Below, piece by piece: positions 1-7,460 of a stretch of DNA of 64,000 nt (the first letter of the stretch is position 1; the number at the start of each line of letters is the position of its first letter). The position numbers were made by a program, and so were the translations under genes. Source of the DNA: Anaerolineae bacterium. Lineage in GTDB: Bacteria > Chloroflexota > Anaerolineae > Aggregatilineales > Phototrophicaceae. Below the pieces are notes generated by a model. The model was not told the origin of the DNA and did no database searches. It saw only the letters and a list, made by a program, of their open reading frames with translations. The stretch is from the NCBI GenBank assembly GCA_022843385.1, contig JALHNT010000014.1, forward strand, positions 1 through 64,000, given 5' to 3'.

Positions 1-1
1 C

Positions 2-1660
2 ACCCCCACCATCGCCGTCGTGGTCGCGGCCAGTCCCACCCCTGCCCCGTCGGAAACACCCGCCGTCATCGCCCCGGTCGCCGTCCCGGTTTCCAGCGAA
101 ACCATCCCGACATTTCGTGAAGCGGTCATCGGGCGCGTCCAACGGCTGAACCCGTTATTCACCGATCTAAACCCGGTCGATCAGGACATCACCAGCCTGA
201 TTTATGAAGGTCTGAGCCGCATCAATGAACATGGCGAGGCCGTGCCGGGGCTGGCCGAGCGCTGGCTGATCTCGTCAGATGGGCTGGAGTACGTCGTCAT
301 CCTGCGCGACGATGTGCTGTGGCAGGATGGCATCGCCTTCAATGCCAGCGATGTCATCTATACCTTCAGCCTGCTCCAATCGCCCGACTTCCCCGGCAAC
401 TCGGAGTTGAGCGGCTTCTGGCGCACCGTCGAAATTCAGCAGCTCGACCCACAGATCGTCCGCTTCCGTCTGACTCAACCGTTAGGTCGTTTCCTCGACC
501 TGTTGAGCATCGGTCTGCTGCCGGAACACGCCCTGCGCGGCACCGGCGCAGCCCAGCTCGCCAGCCATCCCTTCAACCTGTCGCCCATCGGCACCGGCCC
601 CTATCAACTGGAAGCGCTCCGCACCAGCGATGGCAGCGCCATCACCGCGGTGGATCTGCGCGCCGCGCCGGTTTATCGCCAGCGCCCGGAAGGACAGGCG
701 GGGTATCAGATGGATCGCTTCAGCTTCCGCCTGTATGACAGCTTTGAGTCGGCGCTGGCCGCCCTGCAAAGCGGTGACGTGGATGGCCTGGCCGCCCGCA
801 ACCGATCGGAACGCGCGGCGCTGCTCAATACGATGAACATCGATATTCATACCGCCATCGCGCCCGAACTAGGGGTGTTGATCTTCAACTGGGCCAGCGA
901 GTCCACCGCCTTCTTCCGCGAACTGCGCGTCCGCCAGGGACTCCAGTTGGGATTGGAACGCAGCGGCATCATCAACCGCCAGCTTCAACAGAACGCAGTG
1001 CTGGCGAACAGCCCGCTGCTGCCCGACTCATGGGCTTATGCGCCCGATCTGTTCTGGCCGCAGCCCGATCTTGCGGCCGCCCGCAATTTATTGCAAACGG
1101 CCAATCTGCGGCGCGTCGGCCCTGGCACGCCCCAGCCCCCCACCCCTGAAGGCGGCCTTCTCTTCAGTTTCAGCATTCTGACCGTCGATGATCCAGCGCT
1201 GGTCGGCATCGCCAACGAGATCGCCGCCCAGTGGTCGCAGTTGAACATCAGCGTGACTGTTGAAGCGGTGGATCGCATGACCTATCAGGGGCGGCTGGAT
1301 CGGGGCGAGTTTGGTGCTGCCCTGGTTGAACTCTCGCTGGCTGGCAGCGCCGATCCCGATGTCTACCAGTTCTGGGATGCTGACCAGTACCCCGATGGCG
1401 TGAATTTTGGCGGCGTTGATGATCGTCGCGTCGGCGAAAGTCTGGAGCGCGCCCGCCGTGATGCCAATGGCATCAACCGCGTCATCCGCTATCGGGATTT
1501 TCAGGAGACCTTCATCGAGCGCGCCGTCGCTATCCCGCTGTATTACGGACTGTACACCTACGCCACCTCGCCGCAGTTTCAGGATATTCAACTGGGCTTC
1601 ATCAGTACGCCCAGCAGCCGCTTTGCCGGCATCCAGTACTGGGCGGAAAAGAGCGGTTAG
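2..1660 (+). CDS. ABC transporter family 5 substrate-binding protein (5' truncated by window edge)
   Basis: Extracytoplasmic solute-binding protein of the peptide/nickel/oligopeptide (SBP family 5) type, expected to deliver a ligand to an ABC permease outside the cell membrane. The frame is open to the left edge, so the true start and signal peptide lie outside the window; the first GTG at 20 falls in a Pro/Thr/Ala-rich linker. After about 35 residues the typical family 5 opening appears (LNPLF, then LIYEGLSR and a GLAERW motif), and the fold runs to a C-terminal YYGLYTYA region. The ligand cannot be read from sequence and no permease genes are in view. It converges on the VOC gene with a 4-nt overlap. 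Family call is strong, specificity unknown. Confidence 0.85.
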   Translation, partial: TPTIAVVVAASPTPAPSETPAVIAPVAVPVSSETIPTFREAVIGRVQRLNPLFTDLNPVDQDITSLIYEGLSRINEHGEAVPGLAERWLISSDGLEYVVILRDDVLWQDGIAFNASDVIYTFSLLQSPDFPGNSELSGFWRTVEIQQLDPQIVRFRLTQPLGRFLDLLSIGLLPEHALRGTGAAQLASHPFNLSPIGTGPYQLEALRTSDGSAITAVDLRAAPVYRQRPEGQAGYQMDRFSFRLYDSFESALAALQSGDVDGLAARNRSERAALLNTMNIDIHTAIAPELGVLIFNWASESTAFFRELRVRQGLQLGLERSGIINRQLQQNAVLANSPLLPDSWAYAPDLFWPQPDLAAARNLLQTANLRRVGPGTPQPPTPEGGLLFSFSILTVDDPALVGIANEIAAQWSQLNISVTVEAVDRMTYQGRLDRGEFGAALVELSLAGSADPDVYQFWDADQYPDGVNFGGVDDRRVGESLERARRDANGINRVIRYRDFQETFIERAVAIPLYYGLYTYATSPQFQDIQLGFISTPSSRFAGIQYWAEKSG

Positions 1661-2061
1661 CCCTGGCCGATCGGGATGTCATGCCCGATCTCGATCAGGT
1701 TGCCATCCGGGTCGCGGAAATGCGCCGTCCGCAGACCCCATTGTGGCCGGTCGGTCGGCGGAGTGACGAAGGTCACGCCCTTCGTTTGTAAGGCTATGGT
1801 CGCCTCATCCACATTCTCCACCCGCAGCCACAGCAGCACCCGATCTTCGCCGCGTCCGCTGTGATGTGGCACGCCGATGGCGGCATCCATCATGTCGCGC
1901 TTGTAGAGGGAAAAGGTGATCTCGCCGGTTTCAAACTCAGCATACACGCTGTCCTCGCCATCGAAGTGGGGCTTGAACCCCAGCACATCGCGGTAAAAGG
2001 CGTAGCACCCCGCGTAATCATCCACCAGCAGCCGCACATGAGTCCACTGCATCGACATCAT
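1657..2061 (-). CDS. VOC superfamily (glyoxalase/bleomycin resistance-like) protein
   Basis: Small single-domain vicinal-oxygen-chelate protein of about 134 residues. It opens with WTHVRLLVDDYAGCYAFYRD, the usual first beta-alpha-beta unit, and ends with FRDPDGNLIEIGHD, the classic second half with its acidic metal ligand. I place the start at one of two adjacent ATGs (2061 or 2058) because a GGGGAGG box lies just upstream; the longer reading from 2082 has no such support. Members include glyoxalases, dioxygenases and resistance proteins, so the substrate is open. It is convergent with the solute-binding protein gene, and no partner gene hints at a pathway. Confidence 0.8.
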   Translation of the reverse strand: MMSMQWTHVRLLVDDYAGCYAFYRDVLGFKPHFDGEDSVYAEFETGEITFSLYKRDMMDAAIGVPHHSGRGEDRVLLWLRVENVDEATIALQTKGVTFVTPPTDRPQWGLRTAHFRDPDGNLIEIGHDIPIGQG

Positions 2062-2183
2062 TGACCTCCCCATCAGGAACATCCGTTCGCCACATCATAG
2101 GCCGAACAAATGATCTTGTCAACCATCGGCAATATGGCGACAGCACAACCATACGACCGGCACACCAGTAAGCCATAGCATAG

Positions 2184-2192
2184 TGTTATAAT
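2184..2192 (+). promoter_or_regulatory. Extended -10 promoter candidate for the TPR gene
   Basis: TGTTATAAT, an extended -10 box (TG-N-TATAAT), lies about 57 nt before the GTG at 2249. No good -35 is visible, which is compatible with extended -10 promoters. Confidence 0.35.
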
Positions 2193-2248
2193 GGCATTTG
2201 ACATGAGATTTAGAGGATTCAAACAAGGCAATCAGGGGTTCAATCAGA

Positions 2249-3442
2249 GTGATAGTCTATTTGATCTTTCAAATGATGTTTCAGTTATCAATTTATCCCA
2301 TTTCCCTACAAACATCTTCGGCAGATTGTGCAGATGATAGCCTTGTGGTCGAAACTTGTTTGGGTCTCTATCTCGAACAAGGTCAGGAAAGTCTAGACAC
2401 TCAGGATTACGAACAAGCCATTATTGACTACACTCAAGCCATTCACATTGATCCCCAAAATGCAACCGCTTATGCTGGGCGTGCTAGAGCTTATGCCCGC
2501 TTTCCGGTACTTATCCCAGCATTGAATTTCACAGATCAGGCTACGCTCCTCATGGGACCAGCCTCGGCTGAGATTTCGGGACGAGGGGATGTCAATGACC
2601 GATCAGAAGATTACGAGCAAGCATTGAGCGATTATTCGACGGCTATCGAGATCAATCCCACCAATGCTGAACTTTATGATGAGCGAGGTAGTGTGTATGC
2701 ACTCCTACGAAGGCATGATGCGGCAATTCTTGATTTCTCAAGAGCGATTACTCTTCAGAGTGACAATGCTGACTTCTTTGTCAGGCGCGGTTTCACCTAT
2801 CAATTGTCTGAACAATATGACTTAGCAATAGCGGATTTTACACAGTCAATCGATCTGGCCCCTGACACCAGCGACGGATATTGGGGACGCGGATTGGTTT
2901 ACTTCCTGCTCAAAGAGTATCAGAAAAGCATCACTGATTTTACTCAAGCGATTGAAGTTGACCCTAATAACTTCTGGTCATATTTTGGTCGTGGATTGGT
3001 GCATTATGATACTAAAGATTTCGAGTCTGCCTTACCTGATCTTCAAAGGGCGTTTATCCTCAGCGATGAAGACTGGTGGGTACTTTACTATTTGCGAGGT
3101 TCAACGTTCTACAAACTTGCATTGTATCAAGAAGCACTTGAAGACTTGAATCAAGCAATTGACCTTAATTCGTTGAATTATGGATTATATCTTGCTCGAG
3201 GGATCATTTATGTATCCCTGGATAAGTTTGAGGAAGCCATTGCTGATCTTGAACAATCAATTGCCTTAAATCGAGCGGATGCCGCATCTTATTATGCTTT
3301 GGCTCTGGTCTATGATGACCAGGGGGACTGCCGTAATGCTCTTTACAACTACGAGATGTTTATGGTGGTGAATATAGCCGAAACACCACCGGAAGTTCCT
3401 GAACGGATTTCGGCGCTCCGTGCTTTATGCAGCATGAACTGA
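2249..3442 (+). CDS. Tetratricopeptide repeat protein, probably secreted or membrane-anchored
   Basis: A 397-residue protein made almost wholly of TPR units. At least eight copies of the pattern Y-A-x-G-x-x-Y ... A-x-x-D-x-x-x-A-I-x-L-x-P are visible, for example YEQALSDYSTAIEINPTN, YDLAIADFTQSIDLAPD and FEEAIADLEQSIALN. The first 20 residues are hydrophobic (MIVYLIFQMMFQLSI...), suggesting a signal peptide or anchor. Start is a GTG because an in-frame stop lies at 2204; ATG codons eight residues further in are alternatives. TPR arrays bind proteins; no partner can be named. The gene and its two downstream neighbours are clearly AT-richer than the flanking genes, which suggests acquisition or relaxed turnover. 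Function unknown. Confidence 0.75.
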   Translation: MIVYLIFQMMFQLSIYPISLQTSSADCADDSLVVETCLGLYLEQGQESLDTQDYEQAIIDYTQAIHIDPQNATAYAGRARAYARFPVLIPALNFTDQATLLMGPASAEISGRGDVNDRSEDYEQALSDYSTAIEINPTNAELYDERGSVYALLRRHDAAILDFSRAITLQSDNADFFVRRGFTYQLSEQYDLAIADFTQSIDLAPDTSDGYWGRGLVYFLLKEYQKSITDFTQAIEVDPNNFWSYFGRGLVHYDTKDFESALPDLQRAFILSDEDWWVLYYLRGSTFYKLALYQEALEDLNQAIDLNSLNYGLYLARGIIYVSLDKFEEAIADLEQSIALNRADAASYYALALVYDDQGDCRNALYNYEMFMVVNIAETPPEVPERISALRALCSMN

Positions 3443-3588
3443 AAAATGGGTGAAGTCCTTGATATTTCCGCCAGCATACGATTCAGTAGAAATCAACGAT
3501 ACATTCTGTCATAAGTGGGTATCTCATTCAGGCTCATATCTTCACTTCAACAACTTCGAATGCAATTGAGACCTTTGGGAGAGAGCGC

Positions 3589-3900
3589 ATGAATGCTTTT
3601 CAATCGATTGATGTGTTGTTTGAACGTCAGTTTGAATGTCATGATTCTTTAGGCAACGTATATGAAGTAAAACTCGTAATGAGTAAGGCCGAAGAAATCG
3701 AGCCTTATGTGTGGCGATGCGGATTCAAAATAGTGGGCATAGGCCATGAGGAAATCCGAATAGTCGATGGGGTTGACGCCATTGATGCGCTGCTCAGAAG
3801 TCTGAGAATGGCTCATGCATTGTTAGTGCATTTTGCAAAGGAAGAACTAAAAGAGATTGCATGGTATGATCGAGATGATCTCGGGTTACCACCACTATAG
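3589..3900 (+). CDS. Hypothetical small protein, DUF6968-like (tentative)
   Basis: A 103-residue soluble protein preceded by a purine-rich GGGAGAGAGCGC box ending directly at the ATG, so translation is plausible. It has a beta-rich first half (VLFERQFECHDSLGNVYEVKLVM) and a helix with GVDAIDALLRSLRMAH, a layout I associate with small proteins such as DUF6968; that assignment is from memory and weak. It shares the AT-rich composition of the TPR gene upstream. No signal peptide, no membrane segment, no catalytic motif. Confidence 0.55.
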   Translation: MNAFQSIDVLFERQFECHDSLGNVYEVKLVMSKAEEIEPYVWRCGFKIVGIGHEEIRIVDGVDAIDALLRSLRMAHALLVHFAKEELKEIAWYDRDDLGLPPL

Positions 3901-4009
3901 ATTGAATGAAACTTGGGGCTGCGTAAGTCTTGCTCAGTGCGACATCTAAAGTAAGTTAGCAGCAGGTTATACTTGGCCGAGACTTTAAAGATGAGAGTCT
4001 CGTCCCGTA

Positions 4010-4018
4010 TGATATAAT
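4010..4018 (+). promoter_or_regulatory. Extended -10 promoter candidate for the small membrane protein gene
   Basis: TGATATAAT ends 18 nt before the ATG at 4037, so a transcript from it would have only a very short leader. No Shine-Dalgarno is seen in the A-rich leader. Confidence 0.35.
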
Positions 4019-4036
4019 TTGAACTGAAAAAAACAG

Positions 4037-4459
4037 ATGGATTTCCAAAACTTACTCATTGGGCTACTAGTCTGGCTTGTTGCTCCGCTGCGGTGGCTGG
4101 CATCCGCGTCACTTTATTACCACATCAAGAAAGCGAATGCGACCGAAAGCCAGGTAGTCGAGTTCATTGACACATTTTCTCAACCCCTTTATTTCCTATA
4201 TCATCAAAGCCCTTTCAAAGAGTTGTTGTTATGGACAGGCTATTCCCAATTTGTGGCGGTCGCCATCCCAGTCAGAATCCTTGCGATTACCGTATATCTA
4301 TCTGTAGTAGGGGCTTTTGTTGTCGGCTTATTCCAGGCAACTGATAAGGCCATGTACATTTCCTTAATCATCATTCAGGCCATCTGTTTTCCTTTTGCAT
4401 TGCGCTTCGGACACCAATTGCCTTCTGTTAGGAGGCAGTCCAGCAACTCACCCCAGTAA
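4037..4459 (+). CDS. Hypothetical small membrane protein
   Basis: A 140-residue protein with about three predicted membrane segments: residues 5-25 (LLIGLLVWLVAPLRWLA), about 80-100 (VRILAITVYLSVVGAFVVGL) and about 106-123 (MYISLIIIQAICFPFALRF). A polar, charged stretch lies between the first and second. No family recognised. A-rich leader with an extended -10 box close upstream; there is no obvious ribosome site. It is the last gene of the AT-richer patch and borders the repeat-rich spacer. Confidence 0.5.
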   Translation: MDFQNLLIGLLVWLVAPLRWLASASLYYHIKKANATESQVVEFIDTFSQPLYFLYHQSPFKELLLWTGYSQFVAVAIPVRILAITVYLSVVGAFVVGLFQATDKAMYISLIIIQAICFPFALRFGHQLPSVRRQSSNSPQ

Positions 4460-4509
4460 TGTGTAGACTCTTGTGTCGCAAGATCGGAGTACCATCTTGT
4501 GCGAATCCT

Positions 4510-4772
4510 GCTCCCTCAACCTCGATTTTTCCCAACCATCCTCTAACCCTACACCACCAGCCTTAATCGATCTGCTCCCGCAGATTGGTTAGCGCCGACT
4601 CATCTTAAGTCGTACCAAAAAGTTTACCAAAAGTTCACCCGTAAGCGGGGAAAATCGAGTAGTCTGGTGGCAGGGAGCGTGAACCGCCAGTTGCTTGCAG
4701 CGGAGTGGGATGGCAATGTCACAATACTCGGTTCTGACATTGACGACTTTGACGACTTTGACGACTTTTGTG
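4510..4772. repeat. Dispersed repeat R1, copy A
   Basis: About 260 bp related to 51018-51276. The core 4604-4648 is identical over 45 nt to 51112-51156 (it includes GTACCAAAAAGTTTACCAAA), with weaker similarity on both sides. The left part shares the sequence CTAACCCT and then AGCCTTAA. The right end shares GCGGAGTG, TTCTGACATTGACGACTTTG and the 9-mer array. Too short to code for a transposase, and no terminal inverted repeat was found. Confidence 0.8.
4735..4770. repeat. Tandem 9-mer array, unit TGACGACTT
   Basis: Three near-perfect units after a TGACAT lead-in, forming the right end of repeat R1 copy A. The matching array in copy B (51247-51275) has two units, so copy number varies between loci. 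Confidence 0.8.
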
Positions 4773-4930
4773 AATCAACACCAGGACACGTCGCAAAAAG
4801 AAACAGGTCGCGTTAACACCCGCGCATCTCAGGGAACGATCCGCCACCGCAATCACCGATCCGCCGGCGGCAAACAGATGAGGAGTGCTAAGTGAAAAGT
4901 GCTAAGTTCAAAGTGAAAGACTCTGCTTTC

Positions 4931-4957
4931 TCTCTGTGTCCTCTGTGTCCTCTGTGG
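4931..4957. repeat. Tandem 9-mer array, unit CCTCTGTGT
   Basis: Three in-phase units (TCTCTGTGT, CCTCTGTGT, CCTCTGTGG) inside R2. Short tracts of this type are common in environmental genomes and give spurious low-complexity reading frames. Confidence 0.75.
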
Positions 4958-5067
4958 TTCAATTCTTCTTCGTCTTTTCTTGGCGCACTTGGCGGCTTGG
5001 CGGTGAAATCTTGTGTCTGTCCGACGACGACGACGACACAAAAGCGGAGTTGCACAAAAAAGGAGTT

Positions 5068-5100
5068 CTTGCAGTTGCAACACTTGCAACAGTTGCAATG
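5068..5100. repeat. Tandem 9-mer array, unit GTTGCAACA
   Basis: Three in-phase units GTTGCAACA, CTTGCAACA, GTTGCAATG with a degenerate preceding one. A degraded counterpart (TTGCAGGTGCAGCATTTGCAG) sits at the matching place in R2 copy B near 52655. Confidence 0.7.
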
Positions 5101-5151
5101 TTTGAGGGAAAACGGTTGGACATGATTCGCGAATCGAAAAATGGAGTGATG

Positions 5152-5187
5152 CGAATCTGACGAATCTGACGAATCTTGTGAATCATC
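5152..5187. repeat. Tandem 9-mer array, unit CGAATCTGA
   Basis: Units CGAATCTGA, CGAATCTGA, CGAATCTTG, TGAATCATC. The same array with the same neighbours is at 53032-53067. It follows the 12-bp palindrome GATTCGCGAATC. Confidence 0.8.
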
Positions 5188-5363
5188 ACTCCGTATTCTC
5201 TCTGTGGTCGGTTCTTCTTATTCTTCCTGGTCTGGAACATTTGAGGGAAAACGGTTGAGAAAAAGGTGCCAGTCGATAGTCCAAACGGCAAAATCAGCAG
5301 CAACAGGCCATTGCCCAAACAGCAGCACAAAACGACTATCGACTGACGACTGATGACTATCGA

Positions 5364-6527
5364 CTATCCCAGAGACGAGTGTTGATACACCTGTTCAGCC
5401 TGCCAGCGTTTGTTAGCCGCCAGCACCCGATCCATCTGCACCGAGATGCCGATCCCTGGCGCAGTCGGCGTGGCGATGCGGCTGTGGTCGCCCAGGACAA
5501 AGGGCGGCTCCGTCAGGTCCGGATTGTAGTAGCGGTCGGTCGCCGAAATATCGCAGGGCATTGTCACGCCCGGCAGGGACGCAAACGCCAGATTCGCCGC
5601 CCGCCCGACGCCCGTTTCCAGCAAGCCGCCAATCCATAAGGGCAGGTTGTTTTCAACGCAAATGCGGTAGATTTCCAGGCTTTCGCTGTAGCCGCTCACC
5701 CGCGCCGGTTTCAGATTCAGAATCCGCAGCGCACCCAGTTCCAGCGCCAGCCGCAGATCATCGGCGGATTGAATGCTCTCGTCCAGACAGATCGGCGTCT
5801 TCATCTGCGGTTGCAGCTTGCTGTGCTGGTAGATGTCATCATGGCCTAACGGCTGCTCGACCATCAGCAGGTTCAGCTCATCAAATTGTTTCAGGTGGTC
5901 GGTGTCCTCCAACGTATAGGCGCTGTTGGCATCCAGCATCAGCGTGATGTCCGGGTAAACCTTACGCACACCGCGCCCCAGCTCAATATCCCAGCCGGGT
6001 TGAATCTTGAGCTTGATGCGCCCATAGCCCTGCCCCAAGCGTTTGCCGATCACCGCTACCGTCTCGTCCACCGTTGGCTTGATGCCGATGCTCACGCCGA
6101 CGGTCGCGTAGCCTTTGGGGGTATGGCCCGCCGGCAAATGGGCGGCGAAGGCTTCGGCCAGCGTCATCTCATTGGTCTTCGCCAACGCATCCCAGCAGGC
6201 CGCTTCCAGCGCATGTTTCGCCATCGGGTGGCCGCGCACACCGCTGAACAGCGCCGGCACTTCGGTCGCGCTCTGAAGTGTCTTGCCCAGCAGGAGCGGG
6301 ACCAGAAACTCATTCAGGACATGGATGGCCGTGCCGACCGTTTCATAGCTGTAACCGGGGTTCACCTCCGCCGAGGACTCGCCCCACCCCACTACCCCGC
6401 CGTCCGTCTCCAGCGCCACCAGTACCGCCGACTTGAACGGCTCTTCACCAAAGCTGGTGCGCAGTGTCTCGACCAGCGAGATCGCAATCGGATAAAGCTG
6501 GATCGATTTAATCGTAATTGGCTTCAC
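5364..6527 (-). CDS. N-succinylamino acid racemase / o-succinylbenzoate synthase (enolase superfamily)
   Basis: A 387-residue muconate-lactonizing-type enolase-superfamily enzyme of the OSBS/NSAR group. The full catalytic set is visible: KxK at K172/K174 (IKLKIQPGWD), metal ligands D199 (LMLDANSAY), E224 (VEQPL) and D249 (CLDES), and the opposing base K273 (LNLKPARVSG). The family includes menaquinone o-succinylbenzoate synthases (MenC) and promiscuous N-succinylamino acid racemases, which sequence alone cannot separate. No other men gene is in view, whereas a GNAT gene lies 11 nt upstream in the same direction. That pairing is the one known from the pathway that turns D-amino acids into L-amino acids through N-succinyl intermediates, so I favour racemase. 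Ends next to the repeat mosaic. Confidence 0.85.
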   Translation of the reverse strand: MKPITIKSIQLYPIAISLVETLRTSFGEEPFKSAVLVALETDGGVVGWGESSAEVNPGYSYETVGTAIHVLNEFLVPLLLGKTLQSATEVPALFSGVRGHPMAKHALEAACWDALAKTNEMTLAEAFAAHLPAGHTPKGYATVGVSIGIKPTVDETVAVIGKRLGQGYGRIKLKIQPGWDIELGRGVRKVYPDITLMLDANSAYTLEDTDHLKQFDELNLLMVEQPLGHDDIYQHSKLQPQMKTPICLDESIQSADDLRLALELGALRILNLKPARVSGYSESLEIYRICVENNLPLWIGGLLETGVGRAANLAFASLPGVTMPCDISATDRYYNPDLTEPPFVLGDHSRIATPTAPGIGISVQMDRVLAANKRWQAEQVYQHSSLG

Positions 6528-6538
6528 ACTTCCCCCTC

Positions 6539-7447
6539 TTAATTCTGGCTAAAATCCACCCGCTCGAAAACCTTGTCGCCCTGGCTCAACAGATAGAAGG
6601 CGCGGTCGCGCTCTTCGTAGCGATCTCGAATGAAGTCCGTCACCACAAATCCCTGGAGCAGCAGGGTACGGAAGACCTCGCGCGTCTGTGCTCGCCAGTC
6701 CCGCGCCATCTGGACATCGGTTTGCGCCACCGCCGGAAAGTCCACCGGAATTTCCACCAGCACCAGCGACCCTGCCGGACGAGACAACACCTGTTCGGCC
6801 AGTCGCTCTCGTCCCATCTCATCCACGCGGCTTGCGTTGGCAATCGGCGTAAGCGCTTCAAGATACTGCTCCAGCCGGATGTCCCCTCGTGTTCCGTTGA
6901 GCCGCTCTTCAACGCGCCGGTTCGTCACCCACCATTCCGCCAGGAGCCGATCCGACGACCCCAGAATGCTCAGCCCACCCTCGTCACCAACGCCATAATA
7001 GTCTTCCAGATAAGTCGTGCAGATGGCTCCCAGCTTACGGATATTCAGGTGGGCATTGGCGGCCAGCAGCGGATCGAATGTCCAGGAAATCAGGCGGATG
7101 CCCTGGCGCATGGCATATTCGCGCTGACGCTTCTTCAGTTTATACCCCACCCCTTGCCCGCGATATTCGGGCAGCACCAGCATCCGTTTGGAAACCAGTT
7201 GCAGGTTCGCCATCGCCGGACGATAGGGTTCATTCTCGGCTGTGCCGAGGAAGTCGATCAATACCCCGACCAGCAGATCACCATCAAACGCGCCAATCAC
7301 ATGCCCACCATGCGAGGCCATCGAGAACAACATGTGCGCCGGCACCACCGACTCGATACTGTCGCCCCAATAGGTGCGCTGCAGATCCACCGCCATTTTC
7401 ATCTCATCAAAGGTACTTAACTTACGAATAGCTGTGATCCAGCTCAT
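6539..7447 (-). CDS. GNAT-family N-acyltransferase, candidate amino acid N-succinyltransferase
   Basis: A 302-residue GNAT protein. The acyl-CoA pyrophosphate loop reads VLPEYRGQGVGYKLKKRQ at about residues 91-108, preceded by the usual strand (ANLQLVSKRMLVL), and the first 160 residues carry the whole GNAT core. The last 130 residues form an extension with no motif I recognise. It sits directly upstream of the OSBS/NSAR-type enzyme with an 11-nt gap. Characterised Geobacillus and related racemase operons pair such a GNAT, using succinyl-CoA, with NSAR and a desuccinylase. The desuccinylase is not adjacent here. Acyl donor and amino acid acceptor are inferred from context only. Confidence 0.75.
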   Translation of the reverse strand: MSWITAIRKLSTFDEMKMAVDLQRTYWGDSIESVVPAHMLFSMASHGGHVIGAFDGDLLVGVLIDFLGTAENEPYRPAMANLQLVSKRMLVLPEYRGQGVGYKLKKRQREYAMRQGIRLISWTFDPLLAANAHLNIRKLGAICTTYLEDYYGVGDEGGLSILGSSDRLLAEWWVTNRRVEERLNGTRGDIRLEQYLEALTPIANASRVDEMGRERLAEQVLSRPAGSLVLVEIPVDFPAVAQTDVQMARDWRAQTREVFRTLLLQGFVVTDFIRDRYEERDRAFYLLSQGDKVFERVDFSQN

Positions 7448-7460
7448 TTCCGATCCCTCA

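Larger units (their letters stand above)
4460..5363. other. 904-bp gene-free spacer made of dispersed and tandem short repeats
   Basis: No credible gene. Open frames here translate into low-complexity echoes of tandem 9-mers and start without ribosome sites. The spacer holds repeat R1 copy A (about 4510-4772), several arrays of different 9-nt units, and repeat R2 copy A (about 4870-5370). Both R1 and R2 recur near 51-53.3 kb. Confidence 0.75.
4870..5370. repeat. Dispersed mosaic repeat R2, copy A
   Basis: About 500 bp sharing several blocks with 52630-53270 in a partly rearranged order. A 42-nt block at 5014-5055 (GTCTGTCCGACGACGACGAC..., ending CGGAGTTGCAC) matches 52750-52791 with one mismatch. 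A block of about 62 nt starting at the palindrome GATTCGCGAATC (5124) matches 53004 onward. Other shared pieces are a CTCTGTGTCCTCTGTG tract, TTGAGGGAAAA, AAAATCAGCAGCAA and GACTATCGACTATC. The left side of the racemase gene stop lies at its right edge. Confidence 0.75.

Noticed and set aside
20-22. GTG at position 20 as the real start of the solute-binding protein
   Set aside because: The frame is open to the window edge and this GTG is inside a Pro/Thr-rich linker, with no signal peptide after it.
4853-5098. Short minus-strand frame translating into repeated QRTQRT-like peptides
   Set aside because: Produced by the CCTCTGTGT tandem 9-mers and related repeats; the same happens with other low-complexity frames in 4.5-5.4 and 52.6-53.3 kb.
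4735-5187. Possible CRISPR array
   Set aside because: The repeated units are 9 nt, contiguous and without unique spacers of 25-40 nt; no cas genes are near.
6518-7420. Long plus-strand open frame (300 codons)
   Set aside because: It is the antisense image of the GNAT gene, has no family motifs and no ribosome site; the GC-rich codon bias of the true gene keeps the opposite frame open.
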